Of a DNA stretch of 28,973 nucleotides, positions 6,850-17,500 are shown in pieces (the first letter of the stretch is position 1; each line of letters starts with the position of its first letter). Source of the stretch: an uncultured Clostridia bacterium (GTDB taxonomy: Bacteria; Bacillota; Clostridia; Christensenellales; UBA1242); contig CANQHS010000003.1 in NCBI GenBank assembly GCA_947623795.1, forward strand, positions 1-28,973, given 5' to 3'. The notes under the pieces are model-generated. The model ran no database searches, was not told where the DNA came from, and was given only the letters and a program-made list of their open reading frames with translations. A program made the translations under genes and the position numbers.

Positions 6850-7858
6850 ATTTTATAATTCGCTTTGCACGCATAAAACTAAATTTAGTCATAATCTCAT
6901 ATTCGCTAGTCCGAGCGTATTTTGCATATTTTTCAAGCGGATTTTCTTTGTTTAAAATTGCAATTTCATCGCCCACTTTTAATCCCAAATTTGATATATC
7001 CAACATAAAACAGTCCATACAAATATTGAGCACTTGGCATTCAACCTCGCCCACTTTTAATTTCAAGCCAAGAAAGTGCATATCAAAGCCATCCGCATAG
7101 CCAATTGGAATCACAGCCACTCTTAATCTTTTATTTGCCACAAAGCGATAGTTATAGCCCACGAGTTCGCCCGACTTCACATCATTTATCGCCACAATCT
7201 TAGACAAAATTTCCACAACCGGCTTAAAGCCATAAGAGTTACAATTATACAAGTTAAAACCCACTCTAACCATATCGTAGCCATGATTGAATTTAAAATT
7301 CGCAATGCTATTATCCGCGTGGATTATTGGGTGCAAGTTATATTCATTAAGCAATTTTATGTATTTTTTAAATTTATTGTTTTGCTTTAAAACTAGCTTA
7401 TCGTCTGTTGCAAAATGTGTGAACACGCCCTGAAGATTAACAAGGCTATTTTTGATTTTATTAATTGCCAATTCAAAATCTTTAATGTTTTTAAAGCCAT
7501 ATCTATTCATGCCCGTGTTGATTTTTAGATGGACATTAATAGGCATTTTTAATGCAATTGCCGTGTTGACATCACCAAGATTCATACACGAGTATGAAAA
7601 ATGGCAATCAAACCTGTCCGTTGTGCCAACAACCAAAATGGGCCTTTTGGTTAGCCGAGCAAGTTTGACCGCCTCATCGCGGGACGAAACGCCATAAAAG
7701 TCCACCCCGCTGTCTATAATTTTAACAACTTCCTTTATTCCCACTCCATACGCATTGGCTTTTACCATAGCACAAAGTTTGGAATCGGGATTATTTTGTT
7801 TTATTAAGCTTAAATTGTTTAGTAGGTTAGCTTTGCTTATCAATATTTTATTAAACAT
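6848..7858 (-). CDS. alr: Alanine racemase
   Basis: A 336-aa PLP enzyme converting L-alanine to D-alanine for peptidoglycan. The N-terminal TIM-barrel carries the PLP lysine in MVKANAYGVG (K33). Further family landmarks are MNRYGF, the VGYNYRF segment that probably holds the second catalytic tyrosine, VIPIGYADGF and ICMDCFMLDIS. It is shorter than typical alanine racemases (about 370-390 aa), mostly from tightened loops; no catalytic segment is missing. No SD or clear promoter is visible before the ATG. It starts 58 nt after queH on the same strand and is probably co-transcribed with it. Confidence 0.93.
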   Translation of the reverse strand: MFNKILISKANLLNNLSLIKQNNPDSKLCAMVKANAYGVGIKEVVKIIDSGVDFYGVSSRDEAVKLARLTKRPILVVGTTDRFDCHFSYSCMNLGDVNTAIALKMPINVHLKINTGMNRYGFKNIKDFELAINKIKNSLVNLQGVFTHFATDDKLVLKQNNKFKKYIKLLNEYNLHPIIHADNSIANFKFNHGYDMVRVGFNLYNCNSYGFKPVVEILSKIVAINDVKSGELVGYNYRFVANKRLRVAVIPIGYADGFDMHFLGLKLKVGEVECQVLNICMDCFMLDISNLGLKVGDEIAILNKENPLEKYAKYARTSEYEIMTKFSFMRAKRIIK

Positions 7859-7916
7859 ATTGATATATATGAAAAACTTGATTTTCTATTTACAAACTTT
7901 GTTGCCAACACAATTC

Positions 7917-8504
7917 TTATTCATCTTCATTTCTTGAAAGGCTAAATTCACAGCCGCAATAATTTTGGCGATAGATATCTTTGTTTTTGCATATTTGAAT
8001 TGAACGCAAAAAGCCGTTTTCCTTTTTGAAGTCCGCATGAAGATATCTAATTTTGTGCTGTTCGGCTAGCATTTCGCCCGTTTTGTTTATAAATTCCGCA
8101 TCTTTGTGTGGGCTAATTGAAAGGGTTGTTGTGACAATGTCAAAGCCTTTTTCTTTGGCGTATGAAAACGCTTTTGCCATTCTCATTGCAATGCAAACTT
8201 TGCATCGCTCGCCACCCTCTTTTTCTTGTTCAAGGCCTTTTGCCCTTTTCAAAAATTCGTTATGGTCATAGCCTAGGTCAACAACATCAATGCCTAGTTT
8301 TAAAAATTCATCTCGGCGTTTGTTGTATTCGTCTTGCGGGAAAATGTTTGGATTAAAATAAAGATAGGTTATATCGAAAAAATCTTTCAATCGCTCGATG
8401 ACCGCACTCGAACAAGGCGCACAACAACAATGCAAAAGCAGTTTTGGCTTGTTGCCAAAACCGCTTATTTCATCATGCATCATTTTGTTGTAGTCTATTT
8501 TCAT
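7917..8504 (-). CDS. queH: Epoxyqueuosine reductase QueH
   Basis: A 195-aa QueH (formerly DUF208) protein, the non-cobalamin enzyme that reduces epoxyqueuosine to queuosine in tRNA (Asn, Asp, His, Tyr). Diagnostic cysteines are present: LLHCCCAPCSS (C26-C28, C31), ERCKVCIAMR (C101, C104) and YRQNYCGC (C183, C185). These bind a [4Fe-4S] cluster and adjacent metal in this family. There is no SD. The promoter -10 box ends 7 nt before the ATG, so the mRNA is predicted to be leaderless, which fixes the start at 8504 rather than at the later methionines M8/M9. No other queuosine gene lies in the window. Confidence 0.95.
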   Translation of the reverse strand: MKIDYNKMMHDEISGFGNKPKLLLHCCCAPCSSAVIERLKDFFDITYLYFNPNIFPQDEYNKRRDEFLKLGIDVVDLGYDHNEFLKRAKGLEQEKEGGERCKVCIAMRMAKAFSYAKEKGFDIVTTTLSISPHKDAEFINKTGEMLAEQHKIRYLHADFKKENGFLRSIQICKNKDIYRQNYCGCEFSLSRNEDE

Positions 8505-8511
8505 AACGTTT

Positions 8512-8539
8512 ATTATAACACAACATCTTATTTTGTCAA
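8512..8539 (-). promoter_or_regulatory. Consensus promoter of queH giving a leaderless mRNA
   Basis: Minus-strand TTGACA (8534-8539), 16-nt spacer, TATAAT (8512-8517), then 7 nt to the ATG. The -35 box lies inside the last codons of the upstream 3709-aa gene, whose stop is at 8528-8530. Confidence 0.8.
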
Positions 8540-11500
8540 GTTGAAAGTATAATTATATGAAAGCTCTTGCCCGCTTAAAGTTGTGCCGCTAATTACAATT
8601 TGTATTTTTTCTAAATCGGTCAATTCGAAACTTAAATTAACATCTTTTATGTCTTGAGGTTCGCCTGCTATATCATTTTTGCTTATCGTTATGCTCGCAT
8701 CTTCGCTACCATTGAATTGAGATAATAATGTGCTCATGTCGAAATTCAAGGTTGCACTTGAACTATCTTCAATCTCGTTCAAGATATATAAATTAAAGTC
8801 CATTTCATTTGAAGCGCTCAATGTTACTTTTAAGTTCACTTCAGCTTCAGAGATTGTGATAAATGAATAATTTGCCCCGCTGCCATTTACTATTGCAAGC
8901 ATGTCGTTACCATAATTTTCCCTTGTCCAACTATTAAACGAGCCAGCAACCGCGCCAATTGAATATAAGATATAGTAGTCTTCTTCAATTTCATTGTCAG
9001 TTAGCAAGTTCATATATGGCATGTCATAATACTCGTTTTCAAGTTTGCCAACTTTTGTTGGAATGTTAATTTCGCCATTAATCACAAAGTTCTTATCGTT
9101 GTCGTAGCCATAAATTAAATTCATATTAATGCCATCGCTTTGCAAGCCAATGCCTAAGCCAAGGACACGTATGCGATTTATCGTTGATGAGTCGAAATAA
9201 CTGTTTGTTGTCGTGCTAAATGTGTAGAATCTATTTAGATTTTCAATTAAGTACAAAAGCGTGTCGCGAGAAATTGTTGCATTGGTGATTGTGTTTTCAA
9301 AGTTCAAATAAGTTATTTTTGTAGGAACAGCAAATTTGCACTCTTCATAGATTGCTCCCGAACCTGAGTTGAGATTTATTAAATCTATGCCTTTAAAGTC
9401 CGCACCAATTATGCCGCCAACATATAGGCCAAACAATTTTCCATCGAATTTGACATCGCTCACAAAGCCCAACACATTTCTGCCCACAATGCCGCCCACA
9501 GTTGTGTTATCGGTTGTCTTTTCAATGTTCATTGTGACGGTTGTGTTATTTATCAATCCTGCCAAATTGAGTCCAGCCACCCCGCCAACGACATATATCG
9601 AGTTGTTTAAATCAACTCCGTCTACTATAACTTCTGCTCCATTAATAACGCCGCGATTTTCGCCAACAAGGCCGCCCGAATATTGTCTGCCCGCAAGGGT
9701 TAGCGAACTTGCATTGACTTTTGCGTCTACAAGGCGAACTCTTTCGCCAACAAAGCCGAACATTGAGCCAACTGTGTCGCCAACAGCAGAAATGCTGCCC
9801 GAAACGCTAGCTTTTCTAATTTCAAAATAGCCACTTGACGCAATATCTCGATTTCCCATATCAAAATATGATTCGTCATAAGCGTCAACTATGCCAATTA
9901 GTGAGCCAGAATAATAAACTGCATAGCCTTTTGTTGGGTCATTCAAATTTGCAGATGGATTCTGCCCATTATTCTTGGACAAATAAATTCCATAAACATT
10001 TGACGAACTAGCAAAGTTACTAAATGCGCCAACGGTTGATGAAATGTTTTCAACATCAAATCTGCCACGCAATATTCCAGCAAGGCCGCCAACCGCATTG
10101 CCTCCATTCACAACATTGCTAATGGACGATCCATGCACATCGATGTTATATAAATTGAAGTTCTCAATTATGCCTGCAAGAGTTCCAACCGCACTTGTGT
10201 GAGTTGCGGTTATAGATTTGAAATTGATTGTCAAATTGCGCACTGCGTTGTCAATTGAAATGTCGCTTCCGCCAACAAGAGATTTGAACAGCCCGATGCT
10301 GTCTAGTTCTTCTAGCGAGTGCAGAAGCACATTGTCGATTGTCATGTTGTTGCCCTGAATATTGCCACTGAATGTTTTGTTGCTCGTGCTTGGAGTGTTC
10401 AAAACTGGCGAGAAATCGATATCTCTAACGAGTCTATAATAACTATTTGCGAATTCTGGGCGATTGAAATAGTCGTCCCAAACTTGAAGGTTATAGACTA
10501 ATATTGGATTATCTTTTGTGCCATAGCCATCGTCCGACAAGCGATAACTTTCCACATCAATTCCGTTTATTGTGGTGTGCTCAATATCAACCCGCTTTAA
10601 GCCATAGTATGCAGTTTTGCCATTTTCATCCTCTCTATCATAAGCATATTCAACAACTTCGTCCGCCGCAATAATGATTGGCCCGGTTGAACTAATTTTC
10701 CAAACAGAACTCTTTTCGTCCCCAAACATAAAGTTTTTATAGTATTCTCTTTTGTTTAGATTATTCCTTATTATACTATCCAGGCCAATAATGTGGTTAT
10801 CGTAGTTAGTGCTTGCATCGTTATTGATTTCAACGCAGTTTTCAATTGTGCCGCTGTTGGTTGAAACGAACATATCCAAAATTGCATCATCAATATGCTC
10901 GCCGCCATTAATAAATGAATAGCTTGTGCTGATTCTGCCTTGGTTCGTGTAGGCAAAGCCAGAGAACAATGGATTTCTTATAATGCGGTCAAATTTGGAA
11001 TAGCAATCCTTTATGCCAAAGTCGCTTCCGTTGTTTGAATAAACGAAGCCCGCCACGCGATAGTTGGACAAAACATTTTCGATTGTGGACGCGCTCCCAA
11101 TTGTCGTGGTTGAAACATCGGTGTAGCTCATCGAAATGCTTCCGCTGTTATCCACAACGAACGCTGAAACGCGGATTGGCGTGTCAATCGTTTTGGAAGC
11201 GAAAATTGCACCTGTTTTGTTAATATATTTTGTTATAGGTCGCCCTAATGCGTTTTTATAATTTTTAACAACTCTAGCGTCAGCCAAATTGCGGTCGTCA
11301 TCAAAATTCGTTTCGAAATTGCTTGATGCATCGAATTTGGAAGCCACAATTTTGCCCGAATTTTCATAAGCAAAGCCGCCAATGTTAGCAAATGCGAAAA
11401 TGCCAAGCCTGCTTGTCGAATTCGTGATATATCCTGAATTTGAGCCAACCAAGCCGCCCATTCTAACATTGTTTATGTCCTCAATCTTAGATGCAGTCAA

Positions 11501-14500
11501 TGCAACATAGCCAGAAACTTTGCAGTTCGTAATAACGCCCTCGTTTGAGGATGCAATTCCGCCAAACAAAAGTGAATTATAAAATGTTGAACTGCTTGTG
11601 CATAAATCTTTGTAGTTCACATTATATGTGTCGGCTGCGTTATATGTGTCCACACTGCCTAGTGTTGGATTGTTGTTTTCGTCCATTTCGGTCACGAAAA
11701 TGACTTCCAGATTCATAACCACCATATTAGACGGAATGTTTTCGAAAAGGCCAACCAAAATGTCTTCGCTATCAAATTCTGCAAAACTATGAATTATAAT
11801 CGACCTTCCGTTGCCGTCAAACACCATTGTGTAGTCCGCGTCTTCAACTTCGCCAAAATTGATTGGCTCGTAATTGAACAAGTTGAGGTCGTTCCCTAAA
11901 ATATAATAGTGGTCGCCATAGGTCATATTTATGAAATCGACTTCGTCTTTTATAACATCTGGCTCAAAACGGCTAGAAATTGAAGTGAAGTTAAGGTCAA
12001 AGATGTCTTCATATTTTGTAAAGATAACTCCCCCTTCCGAACTAGGGTCACTATTTGTAATCGACCAAACACCGTCACTATATGTTAAATAGAATTGCAA
12101 TTGAACTTGGGCGTCTGTTGGATTTGCAACTGTTATAATGTTCTTCGACAAACTAACATTGGCATCATCTTTATCTAACTTAAAATAAGCTGTTGGGTTC
12201 GTGTTGAGTTCAGCTAGAATTTGATATATAGCATCTAGCGATGCATTGCCCGTGTTGTATGAGTCGCCATATCTATATTGCTTGTTAAAGAATCCGTCGT
12301 TATAGAAACTTACATCCGTCCTATCGAAATAGAATTCGAGGCTGGTTGGAACATTAAGATTTCCATAAATTTCTTTCCTATTATTATATGTTCGGCTGTG
12401 AGTTAGGCTCACATTGTGGATTACGAATGAAACAATTTTAAATTTAATTTGATCTTCTGCCTCGTCAAATTCGTTGTTAGGTTGAGTTGCTCGTGTGGTG
12501 GCGGTTATAACAAGAGTTTGCTCCAAAATTCGTTTGTCCATCGATGTTGCGTGCAAGGTATATAGCCCGTCCGAGTTAAATTGAATTGCGAAATAGTCGC
12601 CCGCATTGAGTGATTCACCTTCGAATTTCAAGCTTATCGATTCCGCGCCATAATCCGCATTGCGTGTGCTTAAAGTAAAGTTTGCGTCCACGCCAAGTGC
12701 TAAATATAGATTTTCATTTGCCGAAGTGAAGATTTTGCCCGTTGGGTCGACATAATCTATTTCAATGCTTGGCAACATTCGCACATTTATGGTGTAAAGG
12801 TCCTCTTTTAGCATGATTCCATTTTTGGAATATGCTCGCACTCGAATTGTGCGCAAGCCAGAGTTGAAATCGCTGCTCACACTTGTTGCAACATAGATTC
12901 GCAAGTCAAAGTCATCAACGCCATTTAGTTTTTGTTTATAGAGTTTAATTCCATGCCCATCGCTAGAAGGCATTTCCATTTGATTGACGCGCGCTCCGCC
13001 CACGCCAACAAGCTGGAAGAACGAGATATATTTGCCCGTGTTGCCAGAATCTAGGTCGGTTATTTCCAAATAATCAAAATAGCCCGAACTTGGCACCATA
13101 TCTAGGATTATTAGGCCATCGTTGTTGACCAATTTGCCATTGATTCGTGTTGCTGGTTTTAATATGTCCGTTTTTGTGATTTTAATGTTGCCATTCTCTG
13201 TCTGTAGTTCCCCGTTTTCATCCAAATCGTACATATAGTTTTTTATTTCAATATCTTCAATGCGTTGTGGGAGAAGGGTTAATTCTATTTTCTTTGTAAC
13301 ATCTTCATATTCAAATGTTAAATAGACAGTCTTTTCCGTTTCTTCTTTTCTTAAGATTGTCAAATAACATTTGAAAGTTTCAATCCCGTTTACAAAACTT
13401 TCATTGGTCACAATCAGGCTATAATCGACATTCCTTAGACTTTTAGTGTCGCCATCAATACGAACTGAAATATAATTTGATAATTTCGAATAATCATCGC
13501 CTTCCAACAAAATTGGAGTGTCCGTTTTAACATAGACTGTTAAAGGTGTTTTTTCATTTGGATAGATTATTGCGCTATCAAGATTAAAGTATGCATCGGT
13601 TGGCCCAACATTGGTGGACAAATCGAATGAATATGTCACGTTTTCGTCCAATTTATTGCCATTTTCATCATATTGTTTTGAGAAAACTTTTATTGTTTTG
13701 CCATTATAATTCAATTCAATGTAAGGCGAAACGTTTATGCTAAACATCACATCTTTTAGTGTTTCATCAATTTTAACGCTAAATGGAGTTGTGTATGGCA
13801 AGAATATTGTTCCGATGCTTCCATCTGCATAAGTCAATTTTTGGCCGCTTATTTCAAGATGCGAAATTAACACTTTTATTTTATTTTCATCGTCTACAGC
13901 AACATTATTTTCTTTAACTTCAACATCAATTTGCAAATTTTGTTGAGAATTTGTTGCGTATGCGCCTTTAGGATTGCTGCCGGTTGAAACAACAAACAAT
14001 TGTTTTCCAATGTTTTTGTTAACTTTAATTTGGTTGTCATTTGAAGTTGAAATTGGGCTATCTGAAATCGAGAATTCTGTCCCAAAAGGAAGAGAAACAA
14101 AAACTTTTATTCTTGCTGTAAGACTTGGATTGTAAACAGAAGTTAAAATGAGTTCGCATTCGCCCGTGTTTGTAACGGTGAACGATAAGCCAGAAACAGA
14201 AATTATGTTCGAGTTTGTTGAAGATAACGCAACATACATCTTTCCCATTTTTGGTGCAAATTCGAAGTTGAACAAATCAATTGCAGAATATGTGTTATAG
14301 TTTTTGTTATATTCACTCAACTCTTTATTATCAAGATTTGCTCCGCTATATGAATAATAATATAGGTGAATTGCATCTGTAATTTTATTTTCCCCGTCCA
14401 GCAATATGTCCTTATAATCATCTTTTAGCGCCATACTTAATTCGGTTGGTGCGACTTCGAAAATTGGATTTCTTGATTCCATATCGCCCGTGTTTTCAAG

Positions 14501-17500
14501 AGATATGAACATATAGCCATCTAAGATGTCAGGATTGCCGCCCCAATATGCCAAAGTTGGATATGGTGAAGTGATTTGGAAATTGTCGCCGCCATCGATA
14601 TATGTTTGAACTGTATATTCATCATTTGAAATATATCGCGAATAAACAGAGTTATAAACAGTGTGATTTTTAATACCTTGCTCACTTTCCCACTCGGTGG
14701 AGATGTTAAGATTTTTGTCGTCTAGCTCTGAACCTTGGATTCCGCCCATAAAATATGCATTTGTCAAGAACGATGTGCCATCCAAGTTGGCGATTATGCC
14801 AGCAACAGCAGATTCACCTTTAATTATTGCATTCACGCTCGAATATGCGATGGTTGTAGTTGTTGCGGTTTGATTTGCTCCACTTTCTAACGAAGCAATT
14901 CTTGCGTTGGTTGCTTGCCCGACAATTCCAGCAACATAGCTGCTGCCTAAAATATCTGCCGAGGTAGCTTTTAATATGTTGTTTTCTTTTGAAAGCGAAA
15001 AGTCATATCTATAACTCATAACAGAGTTAAACACGAACACGCCGCAATTGCTTGCCCCCGCAATTCCGCCAACATTGTTGTTGCCCGAAATGCCAGAAGA
15101 TAAAATTTGATAGTGGCAATTATAGTAACTTCCGCCTTCGTCTAGCCCCACGATTCCGCCAAGATTGTCCTTGCCCGAAATACTCATGGTTGAAGTGCAA
15201 TTTTTTATTATAAACGCTTCATTATTTGTTATATCGTTTAAAGTCAAATTGTCATTTACAATTGTGAAATTAACTTCTAATGGAATTGCATTGTTTAAGC
15301 CCACAACGCCGCCAAGATTGTTATTGCCAGAGATGCTTCCTGTCACGAATGCGTTTAAAATTGAGCCTTGTGAGTTTAATTTGTCAATTCCATTTCTGCC
15401 AACAACTCCGCCAATTGCGCTGCTTTCGTTTGTTAACTCATCTGCCAAAATATTTATTGCTGCCATAACTCCATTGCCGGATGCGGCCAAGCTGAAAACC
15501 ACATTGCCATTAACATATTCACTTTCCATTGCATAATTTGCGTCAAGTTTGCTCTCGCCGTTTTCTTGTTCGCTATTTTCATAGCCCGTTATTTTGCCAT
15601 AGTTTGAGCCCGCTATGCCGCCAAAATATGTTGTTGCATTGCCAGATAGAGTTATTGTTCCATTAACTCCAACAATCGAATTTGAGTTGTAAGTTATTTC
15701 GTTATAGTTTGCGCCAACGAGTCCGCCAAATTCAATCTCTCCCGTGCCGTTTAATGCTCCACAGCCTGAAATGTTCACAGAAACATTAACGAGATGACCC
15801 AAGTTCGTGCCTATGACGCCATATCTTAGATTCGTCGAATTGTTGGCTGAAAGGTTATAATCGTAATTCACTTGGAAATTGACATTTTCGATTTTGCCCC
15901 TTTCGCTAATTGTCTTGAACAAATTTGGCTGAGTTTCATTTAAGGTTATGCCAAAAACGGAATATGTGTAGTAAGTCGTGTTATTAGAACCATCCACAAC
16001 AAAATCGCTTTTTAAACTGCCCGAGAAGTTGTCCAAATTGAATTTTGCGTTTGCCAAATTGATGTTGGTCATCAACTTATAATTTGCACTTGGACTATAT
16101 TCCATTTCCAAAAATTCTTCTGTCGTCGTGATTAAATAAGGGTTGGATTCATTGCCATTTGAAATGATAAGATCGAGCGAGATATATGCTCTCTCATGAC
16201 CTTCAAGCAAATATTCTCTTATGTCGTTAATTTGGGAATATTCTCTTATGTTAAATTTCAATGCATCAAGAGCAATGATATACAACTTCAAATCGCTCCA
16301 ACTGCTTTGATTTTGCAAGATTTTTAATATGTTATGATTGGACAAATTCAAATTGTTGAGCGAATTATTTTCTTCAACAATCAGGTTGTTAACAATGCCG
16401 CGATTATCCACAACAACAAGCATAACACCCTTATTGGAAACTTCGCTTGCGCTGCCCGAATCGTTGGTCGTTACAATTTCATATCTCAAATCATTTTCGC
16501 CTGCTCCAACGCTAAGTCCATTAGTTTTCAAGTTGATATAAGGTGTTTGATTTGCATTGTCGCGCACTTTGACAGATGTGCTTGAAACAATTTCATCGCT
16601 GCCGTCAATTTTTATGTTTACGCCTTCAACAACAACTCGATTTGTAACAACCGGATTTGAAACATAAATCGTGCATGCAACGGTGTCCAAAGTTTTATTG
16701 AATTGTTTTAGTGTGACGCCAATTGTGACGCTTGAATATTCGCCTTCTTCTCCGCCAAAACTAACTTCTAGTTGGCTATCGGTTGAATTTGTTATTTGAA
16801 CGAAATCCGAATTTTTCCACCAACTAACTTTGCCTTCGCCATCTTCTGCTGGCAACAAATAGTTCCACAAATCGGCATCCATATTCAAATTGATTGTGGC
16901 TCTTCCTAGTTCATTAAACATTTCGCCAAGGCTGCTTGCGAAGTATCTTGTGCTTGGATATGTTAGTTTCACATCGCCCTCTTTAATCTCTTCATAGATA
17001 AAGAAGCTAACCGTCTTTTTCCACTCAATTGAATTGCCAATTGTTAGAATATCTTTAAATCCGCGCTCTGAAATTGTAATTTCCAAATTGAGTATTTTGA
17101 TGCCGTCAATATATGTGCCTTTCCTAAATGACAAAATCGTGTAGCCATTTGCATTTTGAAGTTGCAAATATTCATTTTCATTGCTTGTTTCATCCGCAAA
17201 TGCAACTGAAAAGTCGACAGACGAAATCATTTCGTCCAAAATTCCGGTTGCGTCCACTTTCTGCTCGCCAACAAGAATATAAGACTGCAAAAATAAGTTC
17301 AAATTTTCGCCAGCAGCCACAATGTAGTCTGCTGGATAATCACTAAATTCATAACTCTTGCCGCCGTCCGATTCGCTACCATTTTTAAATGCATTTTTGT
17401 TTTCCAAATTGAGAGAATATTCAATGCCGGACAAACTTTGATATACATTTACATTAACTGAAACTTTAAAATCATTGCCTTGACTAAATTCAATTGTATA

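Noticed and set aside
9369..9830. 153-codon Thr/Pro-rich frame on the plus strand inside the giant gene
   Set aside because: It is the antisense shadow of the GLUG repeats (GGxVG codons read as Pro/Thr). It has no SD or promoter.
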